Positions 37,022 to 48,972 of a stretch of 64,000 bases of DNA are shown piece after piece. The notes under the pieces were generated by a model. That model worked only from the letters and a program-made list of their open reading frames with translations, was not told where the DNA came from and ran no database searches. The number at the start of each line of letters is the position of its first letter. Position 1 is the first letter of the stretch. Source of the DNA: Hemerocallis citrina (lineage: Eukaryota > Streptophyta > Magnoliopsida > Asparagales > Asphodelaceae); NCBI GenBank assembly GCA_017893485.1, contig CM030366.1, positions 74,467,227-74,531,226 of the forward strand. The letters run 5' to 3'. Made by a program: the position numbers and the translations under genes.

Positions 37022-39297
37022 ATGTCTAGAGTGTCCTTGGGTAGTGAGGCCTCTTCCTCGGGAAGTGAGGGTGAGTAGTGGCTAGTGGCTCCACCCGTTC
37101 AAGAGGAGGGGGCAGAAGTGCTAAGCCAAGAGAAGGGGAAGGAGGTAACAGGGTCGGCCGTGGTCGAGCCAGTCGCTCCGCTCGCCAAGGGAAAGGGGAA
37201 AGAGGTGGCATGGTCATTAATTGTCGAGATGGTGGTAAAGCCCGTAAGACGGGGAGGAGAAATGGGTTGGTTACCGACGGAGATATCAGGCCATGGGGGG
37301 ATCAGGTAGTATACCGGTGACCTGTTGACGAAGGCCATCTATGGGAGAACGGAGACGTATGAGGAGAACGAGTCGAAGGAGGTTATCAAGGTTGACGACA
37401 TCGCCTCAGTTCTGACGGAGAGGGACCTGCTTCGAATACAGAAGAGCTTCATGATACCCCTGGAGTACACCCTAATCCTCCTCGGACCCGGAGTGCGAGC
37501 GTGCTCGGCGTTCACACCTGATACGTGCATCTTTGCCTGCGACACGCTGAATGCAGGCCTTCGCCATCCCCTTCACCCCTTCGTGACCGAAGTGCTTCGG
37601 TGGTATGGACTGAGCCCGATCCAGTTCATGCCGAACATGTGGCGCCACGTGCTCGGGTTTCTCTCCAGTGTCGGACGGTGAAGGTGGAGCCTCAGCTCGT
37701 CGTTCTCCGAAGTATGTATCGGATCAACTGGATGAACAAGACGGAGCACCGATACTACTTGTCACCACGAAAGACATCAAATTGATAGAGAATCCGGACT
37801 TTATCAAGTCGTGGAAGGGCAAGTATTTTTTGATCCGAGGCCCCTCGACGTGGGACTTTCCGACCAGGTGGAAGGAGGATGTGCCGAAGTGGGCGAAGGC
37901 CGAGCCGGAGTTGACTCCTGCCGAAGCAGAAGTTGTGACGAAGTTAATCGAGCTCCCAACCTTGAGCTGGAAGGATATGACCGAGGAAGTGCTCCATGGG
38001 TCGGGTCTCAGTCCGATCGACCGAGTACGCTCCGGACATCATGTTCTTTTATTTACTCTCTATAGCTTGTGTATTTTTGTCTTAACTTCGTTTTTTTTTA
38101 TTTGGCAGAGGCTCCGAACATGGACTTTAGAGCGATCATGGCCGAACGAAATAAGGCTTATGATGTCAAGAAGAGGAAGTGGACGACTGTGGGGACTTCG
38201 TCTGGCCGACTTACCAAAGTGTCCTCCACTGTGGTCGAGACTGTAGACCTAGCATCTCCTCGGCGATTTGCCTTGGCTACCACTCTTCCTCAACCAACCC
38301 CGTCTGAGCCCTCAGCCAAAGGCTTTTCTATCTCAGTGGCGTTGGCGCTTGAGGCCCCGCCCCTCACCAAGAAGGCCGAAGCAATTTTGACCGAGGGGCA
38401 CAAGAAGCTCTTCATCCCCGACTGGTGGGTGATGAATCACGATGGCTTCTTAGGGGAATCGGCCATGAGCATGCAGGCCTTGCGCCATCTTTCGACCCCG
38501 AAGGACCGAGCAGCAATGAAGGTGGGGACGATAGGCGATGACGCTCTCGAGATAGCTCGGGCGACCATGTCGGTGAGTCTCATAGTCGATTCGTTGATAA
38601 TTCAAAAAAGTTTCTAGGTCTTTTTCTCTGTTTTCATCGTTTCTTTTTCTCTTTTGTTTAGATCACGTGCCACTTCAGCCACCTCCTCGAGCAATATTCC
38701 GAGCAGGAGAAGGAGCTAAAGGTGATATGCGACAGGGACCGAGCCAAGAAGGCAAGAGTCGCGAAGCTGTACGAGGTGGAGCAGTGCCGCTCGGAATCCC
38801 TGGCAGCTCAGGTCGTGCACTTTGAGACGGCCCTGACGCAGGCAAATGAGAAGGTCACCTCGGAGGCGGCTCGGGCGGACGAGGAGAGGGAAAAGGTGAA
38901 GAAGGCCTTGGAGGACGTGATGAGGGAGAAGGACACGGCAGTGGAGGCGGCGAGGGCGGAGATAGAGGCCAAGGCGAAGAAGCATGTGATGGCAAATATG
39001 GATAAGTCCTACGCCACTGCGCTCGAGCACGTCGAGGCTCGAGTCCCTGGCTTCGATAGGTCGGGATACAGACTGTGGGGTCTGGTTGATGATGAGGACC
39101 TCAAAGCCGATCAAGAGGTCAAGGAAGAGGAAGGGGAGAAGCAGGGGGGCGACGATGCTGTGGCCGACCCCGAGGCCATGGTGGTGGAGAAAGGGGGCGA
39201 CGAGGCTGTGGCCGACCCCCAGATCGGAGTGGTAGAGGAAGGGGAGGCGACCACCGAGGAGTATGTCACTGAGCTACCACTCAAGGTTGCCCCTTGA
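37022..39297 (+). pseudogene. Antisense gene of element E: Transposase_28-like protein, multi-exon
   Basis: It begins MSRVSLGSEASSSGSE (ATG 37022), like MSRAQSNSSASTS in element A. After a stop at 37076 and a frame change, the next block (37325-37681) reads VLTERDLLRIQKSFMIPLEY then LRHPLHPFVTEVLRWYGLSP, the signature of Pfam Transposase_28 (putative gypsy-type transposon, function unknown). Another frame change near 37670 is followed by KSWKGKYFLIRGPSTWDFPT. Two clean GT-AG introns follow (38025-38110, joining IDR|APNMDF; 38573-38662, joining ATMS|ITCHFSH). The last exon is a long coiled coil (38663-39297) with an acidic tail. It runs opposite to gag-pol. Extra ORFs are known in the Tat lineage; their role is not. 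Confidence 0.8.
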
Positions 39298-39539
39298 CTT
39301 CAGTTGTCTCATATTTTCGTCTTCTTTTCTTGTATTGCCTTATAGCGGATTGGCCACCATTTTTTTTGTAGCAATCAAACTTTTGTATGAATTAAACTTT
39401 CTATTTTGACTAAGTGTTGGAGATATTTTGAATTCATTGATTGTCTAACTTTTGAGTCTCGCACTATGCTTGCCTAGGCTTTGCTTTTATACTTTGGTCC
39501 TTTAGACTTAGCTAATTTTTTGAACTCTTTCAGCTAGTC

Positions 39540-40268
39540 GAATCATCATCATCCCATTCTCAGCTTGGCGTCGTTAAGCTGGCTCTTGCTAGAACTCGTG
39601 AGAAACTCTTCAAGGTTGAGTCGGAGTTAAATCACATCAGAGTGCTGTTGGCTAAATGAGACTACGAGCTGGAGCGATTAGAAGAGCAGGCTCGCGAGGC
39701 GCCCCCCGAAGGGGAGGAGAGATGCCCCTCAGGGGCTTATCACTATGGCCTAAGGCAAGTAGCTCTTCCGGGTCTTCTATTCAAAACAAGAGCTAAAAGG
39801 GATGAGCTGAAGAATGTGGTGCTTGAGAAAACTATGGAGGCGGCGCAACTTCGGAGAGACATCTCGGAGGCTCTGCACGGGGGTGGTTCGAGTCGATTAC
39901 CCCGTTTCAAGATCAAAGTGACTGATGAAGCACTTAAAGAGCGGGTGATTGAGTTAGAGGTGGAGAACTTGCGCCTTCGGCGGTTGACTGAGGGAAGCAA
40001 TGTTAGGAGTGTCTCTTATCCTCGGGAGGAGTATGCCCTAGGGAGAACTTTTCACGAGTTTGCATGCCAGTCATCGTCTCTGGTGCGAAGGCCTGGAGAC
40101 GCGCAAAGTGGGGTCGCCGGTTTGTCAAGCGGCGCTACAGTTAGATTGGGGGCCGAAGGCGCAACCCAATCTGCTGGTGTACAGTCTTCAGCGGAGACAG
40201 AGAGAATGCAACGTGTAGCTCGTCAACCTCGAGTGTCGCTCCGGAGGAGCATCCCTCGTCCTAAGTAG
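39540..40268 (+). pseudogene. Second antisense block of element E: coiled-coil protein part
   Basis: An open frame with one stop (39657-39659) reading LALARTREKLFKVESELNHI, DYELERLEEQAREAPPEGEE, then EALKERVIELEVENLRLRRL and a Ser/Arg-rich end with a stop at 40266-40268. It is strongly predicted coiled coil by its heptad-like Leu/Glu pattern. The equivalent part of A (54868-55416, minus) has EVIMGKKLEIQRLKVML in the same place. It may be a further exon of the upstream antisense gene or a separate ORF. Confidence 0.6.
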
Positions 40269-40369
40269 GGTGATTTTGTAGTCTCAAGACTTGTGTTGTA
40301 CGAGCTTTTGGTCCTGTGTGAGACTTGTACCCCAGCATAAGAGTTGTATCTTTGACTGGTCTTTCGTGA

Positions 40370-40375
40370 AATAAA
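40370..40375 (+). terminator. AATAAA polyadenylation signal of the antisense gene (E)
   Basis: AATAAA lies about 100 bp after the last antisense stop and before the 116-bp array. A matching signal lies at the same place in element A (54693-54698, minus). Confidence 0.5.
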
Positions 40376-40430
40376 GAAATAACTTTTTGCAAGCATCAAT
40401 TTGTGCTTTGGTAGTATTAGTTTCAATAAT

Positions 40431-41355
40431 CAACGGTTGTGGGAGCAATTCCGAATGGTGAACCACTTCTTACTCACTTATGAGCAAGTAGAGAAAGCGG
40501 AGTCGAGCCAAGGGTTGGACTCCGAAATCGTCGTTTAAAAGAGATTCAACGGTTGTGGAAGCAGTTCCGAATGGCGAACCACTTCTAACTCACTTATGAG
40601 CAAGTAGATGAAGCGGAGTCAAGCCAAGTGTTGGACTCCGAACTCGTCGTTTAAAAGAGATTCAAAGGTTGTGGGAGCAGTTCCAAATGGCGAACCACTT
40701 CTAACTCGCTTATGAGCAAGGTTGATGAAGCGGAGTCGAGCCAAGTGTTGGACTCCGAACTCATCGTTTAAAAGAGATTCAACAGTTGTGGGAGCAGTTT
40801 CGAATGGCGAACCACTTCTAACTCGCTTATGAGCAAGTAGATGAAGCGGAGTTGAGCCAAGTGTTGGACTCTGAACTCGTCGTTTAAAAGAGATTCAACG
40901 GTTGTGGGAGCAGTTCCGAATGGCGAACCACTTCTTACTCGCTTATGAGCAAGTTGATGAAGCGGAATCGAGCCAAGTGTTGAACTCCGAACTCGTCGTT
41001 TAAAAGAGATTCAACGGTTGTGGAAGCAGTTCCGAATGGCGAACAACTTCTAACTCGCTTATGAGCAAGTAGATGAAGCAGAGTTGAGCCAAGTGTTGGA
41101 CTTCGAACTCGTCGTTTAAAAGAGATTCAACAGTTGTGGGAGCAGTTCCGAATGGCGAACCACTTCTTACTCGCTTATGAGCAAGTTGATGAAGCGGAGT
41201 CAAGCCAAGTGTTGGATTCCGAACTCGTCGTTTAGAAGAGATTCAACGGTTGTGGGAACAGTTTCGAATGGCGAACCACTTCTAACTCGCTTATAACCAA
41301 GTTGATGAAGCGGAGTCGAGCCAAGTGTTGGACTCCGAACTCGTCGTTTAAAACG
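40431..41355 (+). repeat. 116-bp tandem array, 8 copies, in element E
   Basis: CAACGGTTGTGG or a close variant starts at 40431, 40547, 40663, 40780, 40896, 41012, 41128 and 41244, a 116-117-bp period. Units share CGAATGGCGAACCACTTCT and GACTCCGAACTCGTCG. It lies between the antisense 3' end and the integrase 3' end. Confidence 0.96.
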
Positions 41356-41521
41356 ATACACTGGAGGTATTAAACAGAGATAAATTGAGCACAAGAGAAT
41401 TATTATTCAAAAGAAATTCTTTATTAAATACTGCTAATCGGCCGCTTCTAGGTTGCGAGCCGTTATTAAAATGGAAAAACAAATAGAATAGCCTTAAAAC
41501 TGATGTTGCTTGGAGAGTTGT

Positions 41522-44500
41522 TCAAACGCCCTCTTGGTACTTCAGTAAATGATCAGCGTTCCATGTTCTTGGTATCTTCCTGCCCCCCAGGTTTTCAAGT
41601 TGGTACGCTCCGGGGCGAACTACTCTGGAGACCTTATAGGGTCCTTCCCAATTTGGGGGTAGCTTGCCCCTCTGGTTGGGGAACGAGATGGCTAGCTTTC
41701 TAAGGACTAAGCCCCCCTCCTTAAGATCTGGAGGGCGGACTCTTCTGTTATAGGATTGCTCGATCATTCTTCGATAATTTCTTGGCAAATTGAGGCTCTC
41801 TCGCGGAGTTCATCGATAAGATCCAGATTGGCTCGGAGCTCCCTTGTATTCTGCTCTTCATTATATGCAATTAGGCGGGGGGATGGCAAACCAACCTCTA
41901 AGGGGATCACAACCTCGAATCCGTAGGTGAGGTTGAAGGGCAACTCTCCTGTGGGGGTTCTCTTTGTAGTGCGGTAGTTCCACAGTATGTTAGGAAGCTG
42001 CTTTACCTACAATCCTTTAGCCGACTTACTTAGTCTTTTCTTGATGCCCGAGAGGATTTTCCTGTTGGCATTCTCTACTTAGCCATTGGATTGAGGGTGG
42101 GAGACAGAGGAGAACCGCTGCTGAATGTCGCGGTCTTCACAAAAGGAGCGGAATGTTGCCCCCCAAATTATGTTCCGTTGTCTGTCACCAAGACTCGGGG
42201 TATCCTGCAAATCACATTCTTTCAGAAGAACTGTTGCACCCTGTTCTCAGTAATAGTCGATAGTGGTTCAGCCTCAATCCACTTGGAGAAATAGTCAAGC
42301 GCCATGACTAGGAACTTGAGCTGGCCTGGAGCCGGTGGGAACGGACCCAGCAGGTCCATTCCCCACATTGCAAAGGGGGTTGGACTTGAGAGGGAAGAGA
42401 GTTGAGCTTGCGGTAGGCGACGGATAGTGGAGAATTGTTGGCAGGGGCCACATTGTCGGACATATTGCTCGGCGTCCCGAAGGAGGGTAGGCCAGAAGTA
42501 CCCATAATTGAAGACTTTTCGAGAGAGGGACCTTGATCCCGAATGGGCTCCGCCTATCCCTTCGTGGAGTTTTTTCAGAGCATACAGGGCTTCTTCTGGA
42601 GAGAGACACCTCAAGTAGGGTCGGTCATCTATTTGAGTGTAGGAGCGTTTGTACAAGATTCCCTCAATGAGGGTGTACCGCTCCGCTCTTGTTCGGATTC
42701 GGCAAGCTTCTTTGGGATCTTGGGGAAGGCTCCCGTCTCTAAGGAACTCAACTAAAGGCCTCATCCAGTTATCTTCGAGTTGGACCGGTAGCGACTCCAT
42801 TGAGTCGGGGGCTTCTTCTTCGATGCTGGGCCTTAGTAGAACTTCGATCAAGATGGTCTGCTCGAGCCCTTGGAGGGAGGAGGATGCTAGTTTCGAGAGA
42901 GCAGCTGCCTGGGCGTTCTCCTCTAGGGGGATCCACTGGAGTTGTGCTTCCTCGAATGAAGCCATGAGACTTTTGACCTTGGCTAGGTACTTGGCCATAC
43001 GGTCATCTCCTGCCTCGTATTCTCCCAAGACGTAATTCACCACGAGCTGAGAGTCGCTGAACATTCGAACATGCTTTGCCCCTGCCTTGCGAGCCATGTC
43101 TAAGCCCGCTATGAGGGCTTCGTACTCGGCCTCGTTGTTGGAAGCCTTGAAATTGATGCGGAGGGAGTATTGGAGGATGAAGTCATATGGGCCTGCCAAG
43201 ATAACTCCGGCTCCGCTCCCTTCGGCGCAAGAAGACCCATCCACATACACCATCTAGATGGGTGGCCCATTTACCGCTTGACTGACCTCAGGGATCGTGC
43301 TCTCCACTATGAACTCGGCTAGCACTTGAGCTTTGATGGTGGTCCAAAGCTGATAGGATATGTCATGTTGACTAAGCTTGATTGACCACTTCATGAGGCG
43401 TTCGGAGGTCTCGGGCTTATACAGGACCTACTTGAGCGGCTGGTCGGTGAGGATGACCACCGAATGGGATTGGAAATAGGGACGAAGCTTTCGGGCCACC
43501 ATAACCATGGCGTAGGCTATATTCTCCAACCTCGGATAACGGAGCTCGGCATCTCTAAGGACCTTGCTCACGTAATAGATAGGCTTCTGTGCCTTGTCTT
43601 CTTCCTTCACCAGGACAGCGCTGAGGGTCTGTTCGGATGCGGCGAGGTAGAGGTAAAGGGTTTCCCCGGGTGTTGGCTTGCTGAGGAGTGGGGGGTGACC
43701 AAGTAGGCTTTGAGTTAGTCGAACAATTCTTGTTGCTGCTGGTCCCACTCGAAGCCCTTAGCCCTTCTGAGGGCTTTGAAGAAGGGGAGACAATTTTTCC
43801 CGGACTTGGAGAGGAAGTGCCCTATAGCCGCGAGGCGCCCGGTGAGCTTTTGCACTTCTTTCATGTTTGAGGGGAGAGCCATATTGAGTATGGCCTTTAT
43901 CTTCTCAGGGTTGGCTTCAATTCCCCTCCGGCTGACCATAAAGCCTAAGAACTTACTCGATGAGGCCCCGAATACACATTTATTCGGGTTTAGTCTCATG
44001 TTATGCCTCCTTAGCACATCAAAGGCTTCTTGGAGGTCGGCGACATGGTCAGACCCATTGAGGCTTTTCACCAACATATCGTCGACGTAAACCTCCATGT
44101 TCTGCCAGATCTGATTTTTGAAGACCTTATTGACGAGATGTTGGTAGGTGGAACTAGAATTTTTAAGCCCGAAGAGCATCACCCTATAGCAGTAGAGGCG
44201 TTGATCCGTAACGAAGGATGTCTTCGGGATATCTGGGGGGAACATTCGGATTTGGTTGTATCCGGAGAATGCGTCCATGAAGCTCAACAGCTCATGGCCC
44301 GAAGTGGCATCGATCAAGGTGTCGATGCTAGGGAGCGGGAATGGATCCTTGGGGCATGCCTTGTTTAAATCTGTGAAGTCGATACAGATCCTCCAACTTC
44401 CATTGACCTTTTTGACCATCACAACGTTAGAGAACCACTCCGGGTAGTTGACCTCCTGTATGAACCGGGCTTTGAGGAGCTTCTCCACCTCTTCCTTTAT

Positions 44501-44767
44501 GGCCTGCTGGCGCTCGGGGTCAAACTTGCGCCTCTTCTACTGGACCGGTCTGGCCCCCGAAGGAACACTTAGATGGTGGACGAGGAGCTCTTCGGAGATC
44601 TCTGGCATGTCAGCTGCTGTCCAAGCGAAGAGGTCGCGGTTTCTCTTTATGCACTGGACTATGTCGGAGCAGAGGGCAGAAGGGAGGGTTTTGCTGATTA
44701 AGAATTTGCGGGTCGGATCTTCCTCCGAGAAGAGCATTTCCTCTAGCTCGTCTACCGGCTCCGACAT
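41522..44767 (-). pseudogene. Element E pol: reverse transcriptase, RNase H, integrase
   Basis: Minus-sense order: pre-RT region DLFAWTAADMPEI (44640); RT with WRICIDFTDLNKACPKDPFP (44360), SFMDAFSGYNQI, KNSSSTYQHLVNKVF and catalytic YVDDMLVKS (44075); RT-type RNase H (YLAASEQTLSAVLVKEED); then a second, archaeal-type RNase H (VYVDGSSCAEGSGAG, NNEAEYEALIAGL, FSDSQLVVNYV), a Tat/Athila trait. Integrase follows: zinc site H...H...CGPCQQ (42440), MDLLGPFPPAP, VTDNGT, HPQSNG(stop)VENANR, and a C-terminus PRTWNADHLLKY near 41560. Stops interrupt at about 44535, 43713, 43426, 43254, 42220, 42180 and 42079. No chromodomain is seen. Confidence 0.95.
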
Positions 44768-44782
44768 AGGCTGGGTGTTTTC

Positions 44783-45316
44783 CTAGGGAATCTCAAGGGC
44801 CTCGAGGGAGAGGATGGGTCCTTCAGTCGAGGTCATATAGCATTTGTGGGCCGTTTCCTGACTTTCCCTCACTTCTCCCACGCCCACTTCGGTGGGAAAC
44901 TTCATCTTTAGATGGTAAGCCGATGGGACGGCTTCTAAAGCAGCTAGGCCCGGTCGACCTAGGATCACATTATAGGCGGCTTGGACGTCAACCACCATTC
45001 GGGTAGTAGGAGCTTTGCCAGTGGTTACGTCGAGGGTTATAACACCCTATATCGTCATTGGTACTTCCGTGAACCCATGGAGAGTATAACCGGCGGGCTT
45101 GAGTCTGTCCCTCGACAGTTGGAGCTCTCGGAAGGCCTCTAGAAAGAGGATGTTGATAGAACTGCCATTATTCACTAGGACCCTCTCCACCTTGAAGTTG
45201 GCCATGTGGAGGTTGATCACCAATGCATCACAGTGGGGGGTTCGGACACCCTCTAGATCATCATTCAAGAATGTAACTGGGACCCCAAAACCTTTGGGTG
45301 GGGGGAGGCTACGCAC
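44783..45316 (-). pseudogene. Element E protease (retropepsin-like), active site altered
   Basis: PVTFLNDDLEGVRTPHCDAL, then VERVLVNNGSSINILFLEAF, PAGYTLHGFTEVPMTI, a stop near 45045, and AAYNVILGRPGLAALEAVPS. The usual catalytic D-N-G-S-S reads NNGSS here (Asp to Asn). It would process the Gag-Pol polyprotein; this copy is dead. Confidence 0.9.
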
Positions 45317-45343
45317 CGAGTTGACTTCCCTGACAAAGGCTTT

Positions 45344-48300
45344 TCAGGATGAGTTGAAAGTTCTTCCCATCGGACCTCCGTGGATGAGATGCAGGACGCG
45401 CTCTTTCTCAAATTCAGAGGTCTCCTCACGCCTCTCAGGCTGCTTGTTATCCCCTCTGGGGGGTGGAGGAGGATCGTCCCGGTCCTTCTTTACAAATTTG
45501 GCAAGCTGCCCTCTCTGAATGAGGACTTTGATTTTGTTTTTTAGGGCCCAACAGTCGTGGCCATGGTCCTGATGGTAGCGACACCCCTTCTCCCTATCCC
45601 TCTTCTTCCCAGGAGTGTTCATCTTTGGGGCAGGAGGAAGAATTCCTTCTTTCTCGACTTTCATTAGAATGGCCGAGACATGGGCGTTGAGAGGGGTGAA
45701 TCTTTCAAACCTAGGAGGTGGGTGACACTGACCCCCGTTGTCCTTTTAGAGCTTTTTAGCTCCCTCGCCTTCAGCAGCCTTCCTCTTACTTCCAGAAGAC
45801 GACCCCTCGAATGTAGGGCGGTGCACAGCTTCCTCCGCCCAGATGTACTTCTCACTTCGGAAAAGTCTCGTGGGGGCTTCTTGGACAGGGACGACCGGAG
45901 GTCAGCGTTGAGGACATTGGATTGAAAGGCAGCCGAGGCGATCGACTGATCAAGGGAGGCGATGGACCTGGCCTCCGCAGTAAACCGCTTGACATAGTCC
46001 CTCAGTTTCTCGTCCTTCTTCTAGCTAAGGAAGAGTAGTGAAATACTCGTCTTTTCGGAGCAGCGGCAGCTCACGAAATGGGTTATAAAAAGGGCCTGAA
46101 CTGGTCGAAAAAGAAGATGGAGGATGGGGTGAGGTGGGAGTACCATTCCCGAGTCGGGCCTTTGAAGGTGGCCGGAAATGTCTTGCATAGGAGGGCATCG
46201 GAGGCCTGATGGATCATCATGAGAGTTTTGAAACTCTCGATGTGATCCATGGGGTCTGATTGCCCTATGTATGTCTCGAACTGCGGAGGCTTAAAATCTG
46301 CCGGGACGGGGGCCTACATGATTGTACGAGAGAATGGAGGCCTGCTTGGACGAAGGGTCCTCCCTCTTAATTCCTCGTCCCTATCGAGTTGACCGAGGCA
46401 CCTCTCCATCTCATGGAGATGGCATAGACAGCATCCTTCCTTCGACGGTACTCTGGTGAGCCTCGGGACTCTTCTTCGTATGAAGAGGAATGTGGGCTAC
46501 GACGACGGTAGCTCGGAGACTGGTGAGGACTGGGGATGTGATGGCGGTGGCTCGGAGCTTGACGAGGACTTTGGGATCGATGGCGAGGGCTTCGAACCGG
46601 CTCAGGAGTGGGGACCCTCTGGATATTATTGTTGCTGTTTGGCGGGGCATTGAGGGCCCGCAAGACTGCCGCCTGAAAGTCTTGGAATTCTGCCCTGGTG
46701 ATGGGTCTGTTCTGGTCCCTTTGGGCCTGTCGACTAGCGGGAAAACGGTTTCCCCTTCAACGGTATTGGGGGGACTCCCTCCGCCTCCTAGGAGAAGGGG
46801 ACCTCCTGCAGTCGCGACGGCGAGGAGATCGAATCTTTGGATGTTCTGAGCGGGAGCCTCCCTCTTGGGCCTGCCTCTCATCCAAATGGCGGCGAAGGTC
46901 TTCCTCCTTCTACCGATTGATTATAATGTTGCGGAGATCTTCCGCTGGCCGAGAGTTATGGGATGCCATGGAGTCAATGGAAGGGTTATGTACTGAGATA
47001 TGATCGCGGTGAAGAGGTTGTTTATGGGGATTAGGACGAGAGGTCCCTACGCCAGCGTTCTGGGGCCCGAGTTGAGCCTACTGGAGTTGGGGATTTTGAA
47101 GAGGAGGCTGCCCCTGTGATGAACCAAATATTATTCACATTTAGGAGCAATAATCTTAATGAAATTAGACATTTAAATGCTCTATATGTGGTATTTACGC
47201 TTCTTTTCTCTTTTTTCATAGGAAACAGCTTAAAACAGCCAAACGAAGCAGATTCCAGACTAACACAGATTTTGAGGATGATACACAGAATACTGCAGAT
47301 ATCAGTCGACTGGTTCCCCCACAACAGGCGACTGGACAGAGGAGTTGATTTCCACAGCTGCTCATGACAGTCGACTTATCTCCAAGACAGTCGACTGGAC
47401 TGCTTAACTATGAATTTCCAGATGTCTCGATACAGTCGACTGGTTCGAAGACAAGTCAACTGGTATGCGGCGAATCAGAAGATAAGAACAGATGCATCCT
47501 CATCCAAATCCGAATCAAAATTAAGTTATCCAAACCCAGGTGTTTTCTGCGAATAACAACTTCTCAAACAATCAAAGCAAGAGCACGTGGTGAGCAGATA
47601 AGGAAGAAAAGAAGAAAAGAGAAAGAAATAAAAGGCCGATCAAATAAGGAAGGAAATAATAAAAGAGGAGGACTTTCCTGAAAAAGTGGCAAACCCTAAT
47701 TCTCTTCCCTTGTTCTATAAATATCAACCAAGGGGGATCTATCTCTGGGGATATATCAAGATCGGCCAGGAAGGCCATCGACAGCAAGCATCAAAGGAGG
47801 AGAACTAGACGACTGCTGATTGGGCTAAAGTGCAACATCATACAAATCAGCGTTCTTCTGTTCTTTCTCTTAGTTTTTATTTCTATTGTAGTCATGAACT
47901 CTATTATATTCATCAATAAAAGTTTTATTTTGTGGAACTAACTTTCATAGTTGGGTAGATTGATACCATAGTTATGTAATGCTTGCTACTCTCTTACTTA
48001 TTGATTAAACCTGAGTGAATTAGAATAGATTTATAATAATCAAACTAGTTCAGAATCCTAAGGGCAGTCGACTGAAGTGACAGCCAGTCGACTGGTCCGA
48101 ATCTGGGATTATAAGTTTGTGCAGTGTAGATCTGAATCTGTTAGATGAGCATATTGAGACGACCCGTATCTCGTGTTCATATCTTGTAACAAGGGAATCT
48201 TTAGGGGTTCTTGGTTTAATCAACTTGAGGGATCTAGATCTGATACCAATTTCTAGGACCTTGAGTGTTTGTTCGTTTCCACTGTTCTTATGTTTTCTTT

Positions 48301-48901
48301 AAGTGCAACTTAGTAGATACCATGCTAAATACTTAAAGAAAGAAACGAATAAGAGTAGATACCATGCCTAATTCTTGGCTTAGGGAAACATTACTTTAAG
48401 GAGTAGATACCATGCCCTTGAAGAGAACAAACATGAGTAATGGATGTAGTATATGACTTAGCATTATTGACTATTGGTGGAAATCAAAACCCAACTACTT
48501 TAATAGAGATTTGTGACTCAACTTGTGATGCTACTTATGTAGATTTTTATCTTTTCATTTCTTTTAGACTTTCAGAACGACACTTCAACATTCTTATTTC
48601 TTTTTATTGATTAGTAAGTTAGAATCTACAATCTCTGTGGGATCGACCCTTGCTCGTCACTACGCTTCTCCAAACGATTCGTGCACTTTCGAGGTTTATA
48701 ATTTGTGTCTAGTTTATCTACTTATTTGGATCATCTAGATTGCACAACACCCTGCTGCAGTGGCTGAACAGGATGAGGAGGGAGCTGTCCCTGTTGCTGG
48801 ACGGGTTGGACAGGTTGGAGGGGAGCCTCCAGTTGCGGTTTGGGAGGAATGGGAGTGGGTCTACGGTTGGAGGCCGTAGATCTTACTTTTCTTGGTGGCA
48901 T
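45344..48901 (-). pseudogene. Element E gag, interrupted by solo LTR F
   Basis: ATG at 48901 (MPPRKVRSTASNRRPTPIPP), Gln/Pro-rich to 48755, then LTR F, resuming at 47116. An Arg/Ser-rich part (46370-46880) precedes the gag core ADFKPPQFETYIGQSDPMDH (46290), LLCKTFPATFKGPTREWYSH and IFFFDQFRPF (46060). The knuckle-like CRYHQDHGHDCWALKNKI (45590), typical of Tat gag, ends it. Several stops and frame changes are present. Gag forms the particle and binds element RNA. Confidence 0.9.
47117..48749 (+). mobile_element. Solo LTR F, Athila-like, 1633 bp
   Basis: Starts TGATGAACCAAATATT, ends TTGCACAACA. Flanks ccctg at 47112-47116 and 48750-48754 are identical. TATA box TATAAATA at about 47715, AATAAA near 47915. 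The GTGGGATCGACCCTTGCTC block near 48640 is typical of the 3' part of Athila-type LTRs. Non-coding. It is the innermost and so youngest layer of the nest. Confidence 0.88.
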
Positions 48902-48950
48902 GGCTGGAGGCGGTCTTGACTGGTGGAAGAGGTTGGACTGCTATTCGAGT

Positions 48951-48971
48951 TTTCCCACCGACGACGCCAAT
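48951..48971 (-). promoter_or_regulatory. Primer-binding-site-like sequence of element E
   Basis: On the minus strand TTGGCGTCGTCGGTGGG follows the 5' LTR after 2-3 bases. Same pattern as element A (TTGGCGTCATCTATGG). Confidence 0.75.
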
Positions 48972-48972
48972 C

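Noticed and set aside
40431..41355. CRISPR-like regular repeats
   Set aside because: Repeats are contiguous 116-bp units without unique spacers and lie in a plant retrotransposon.
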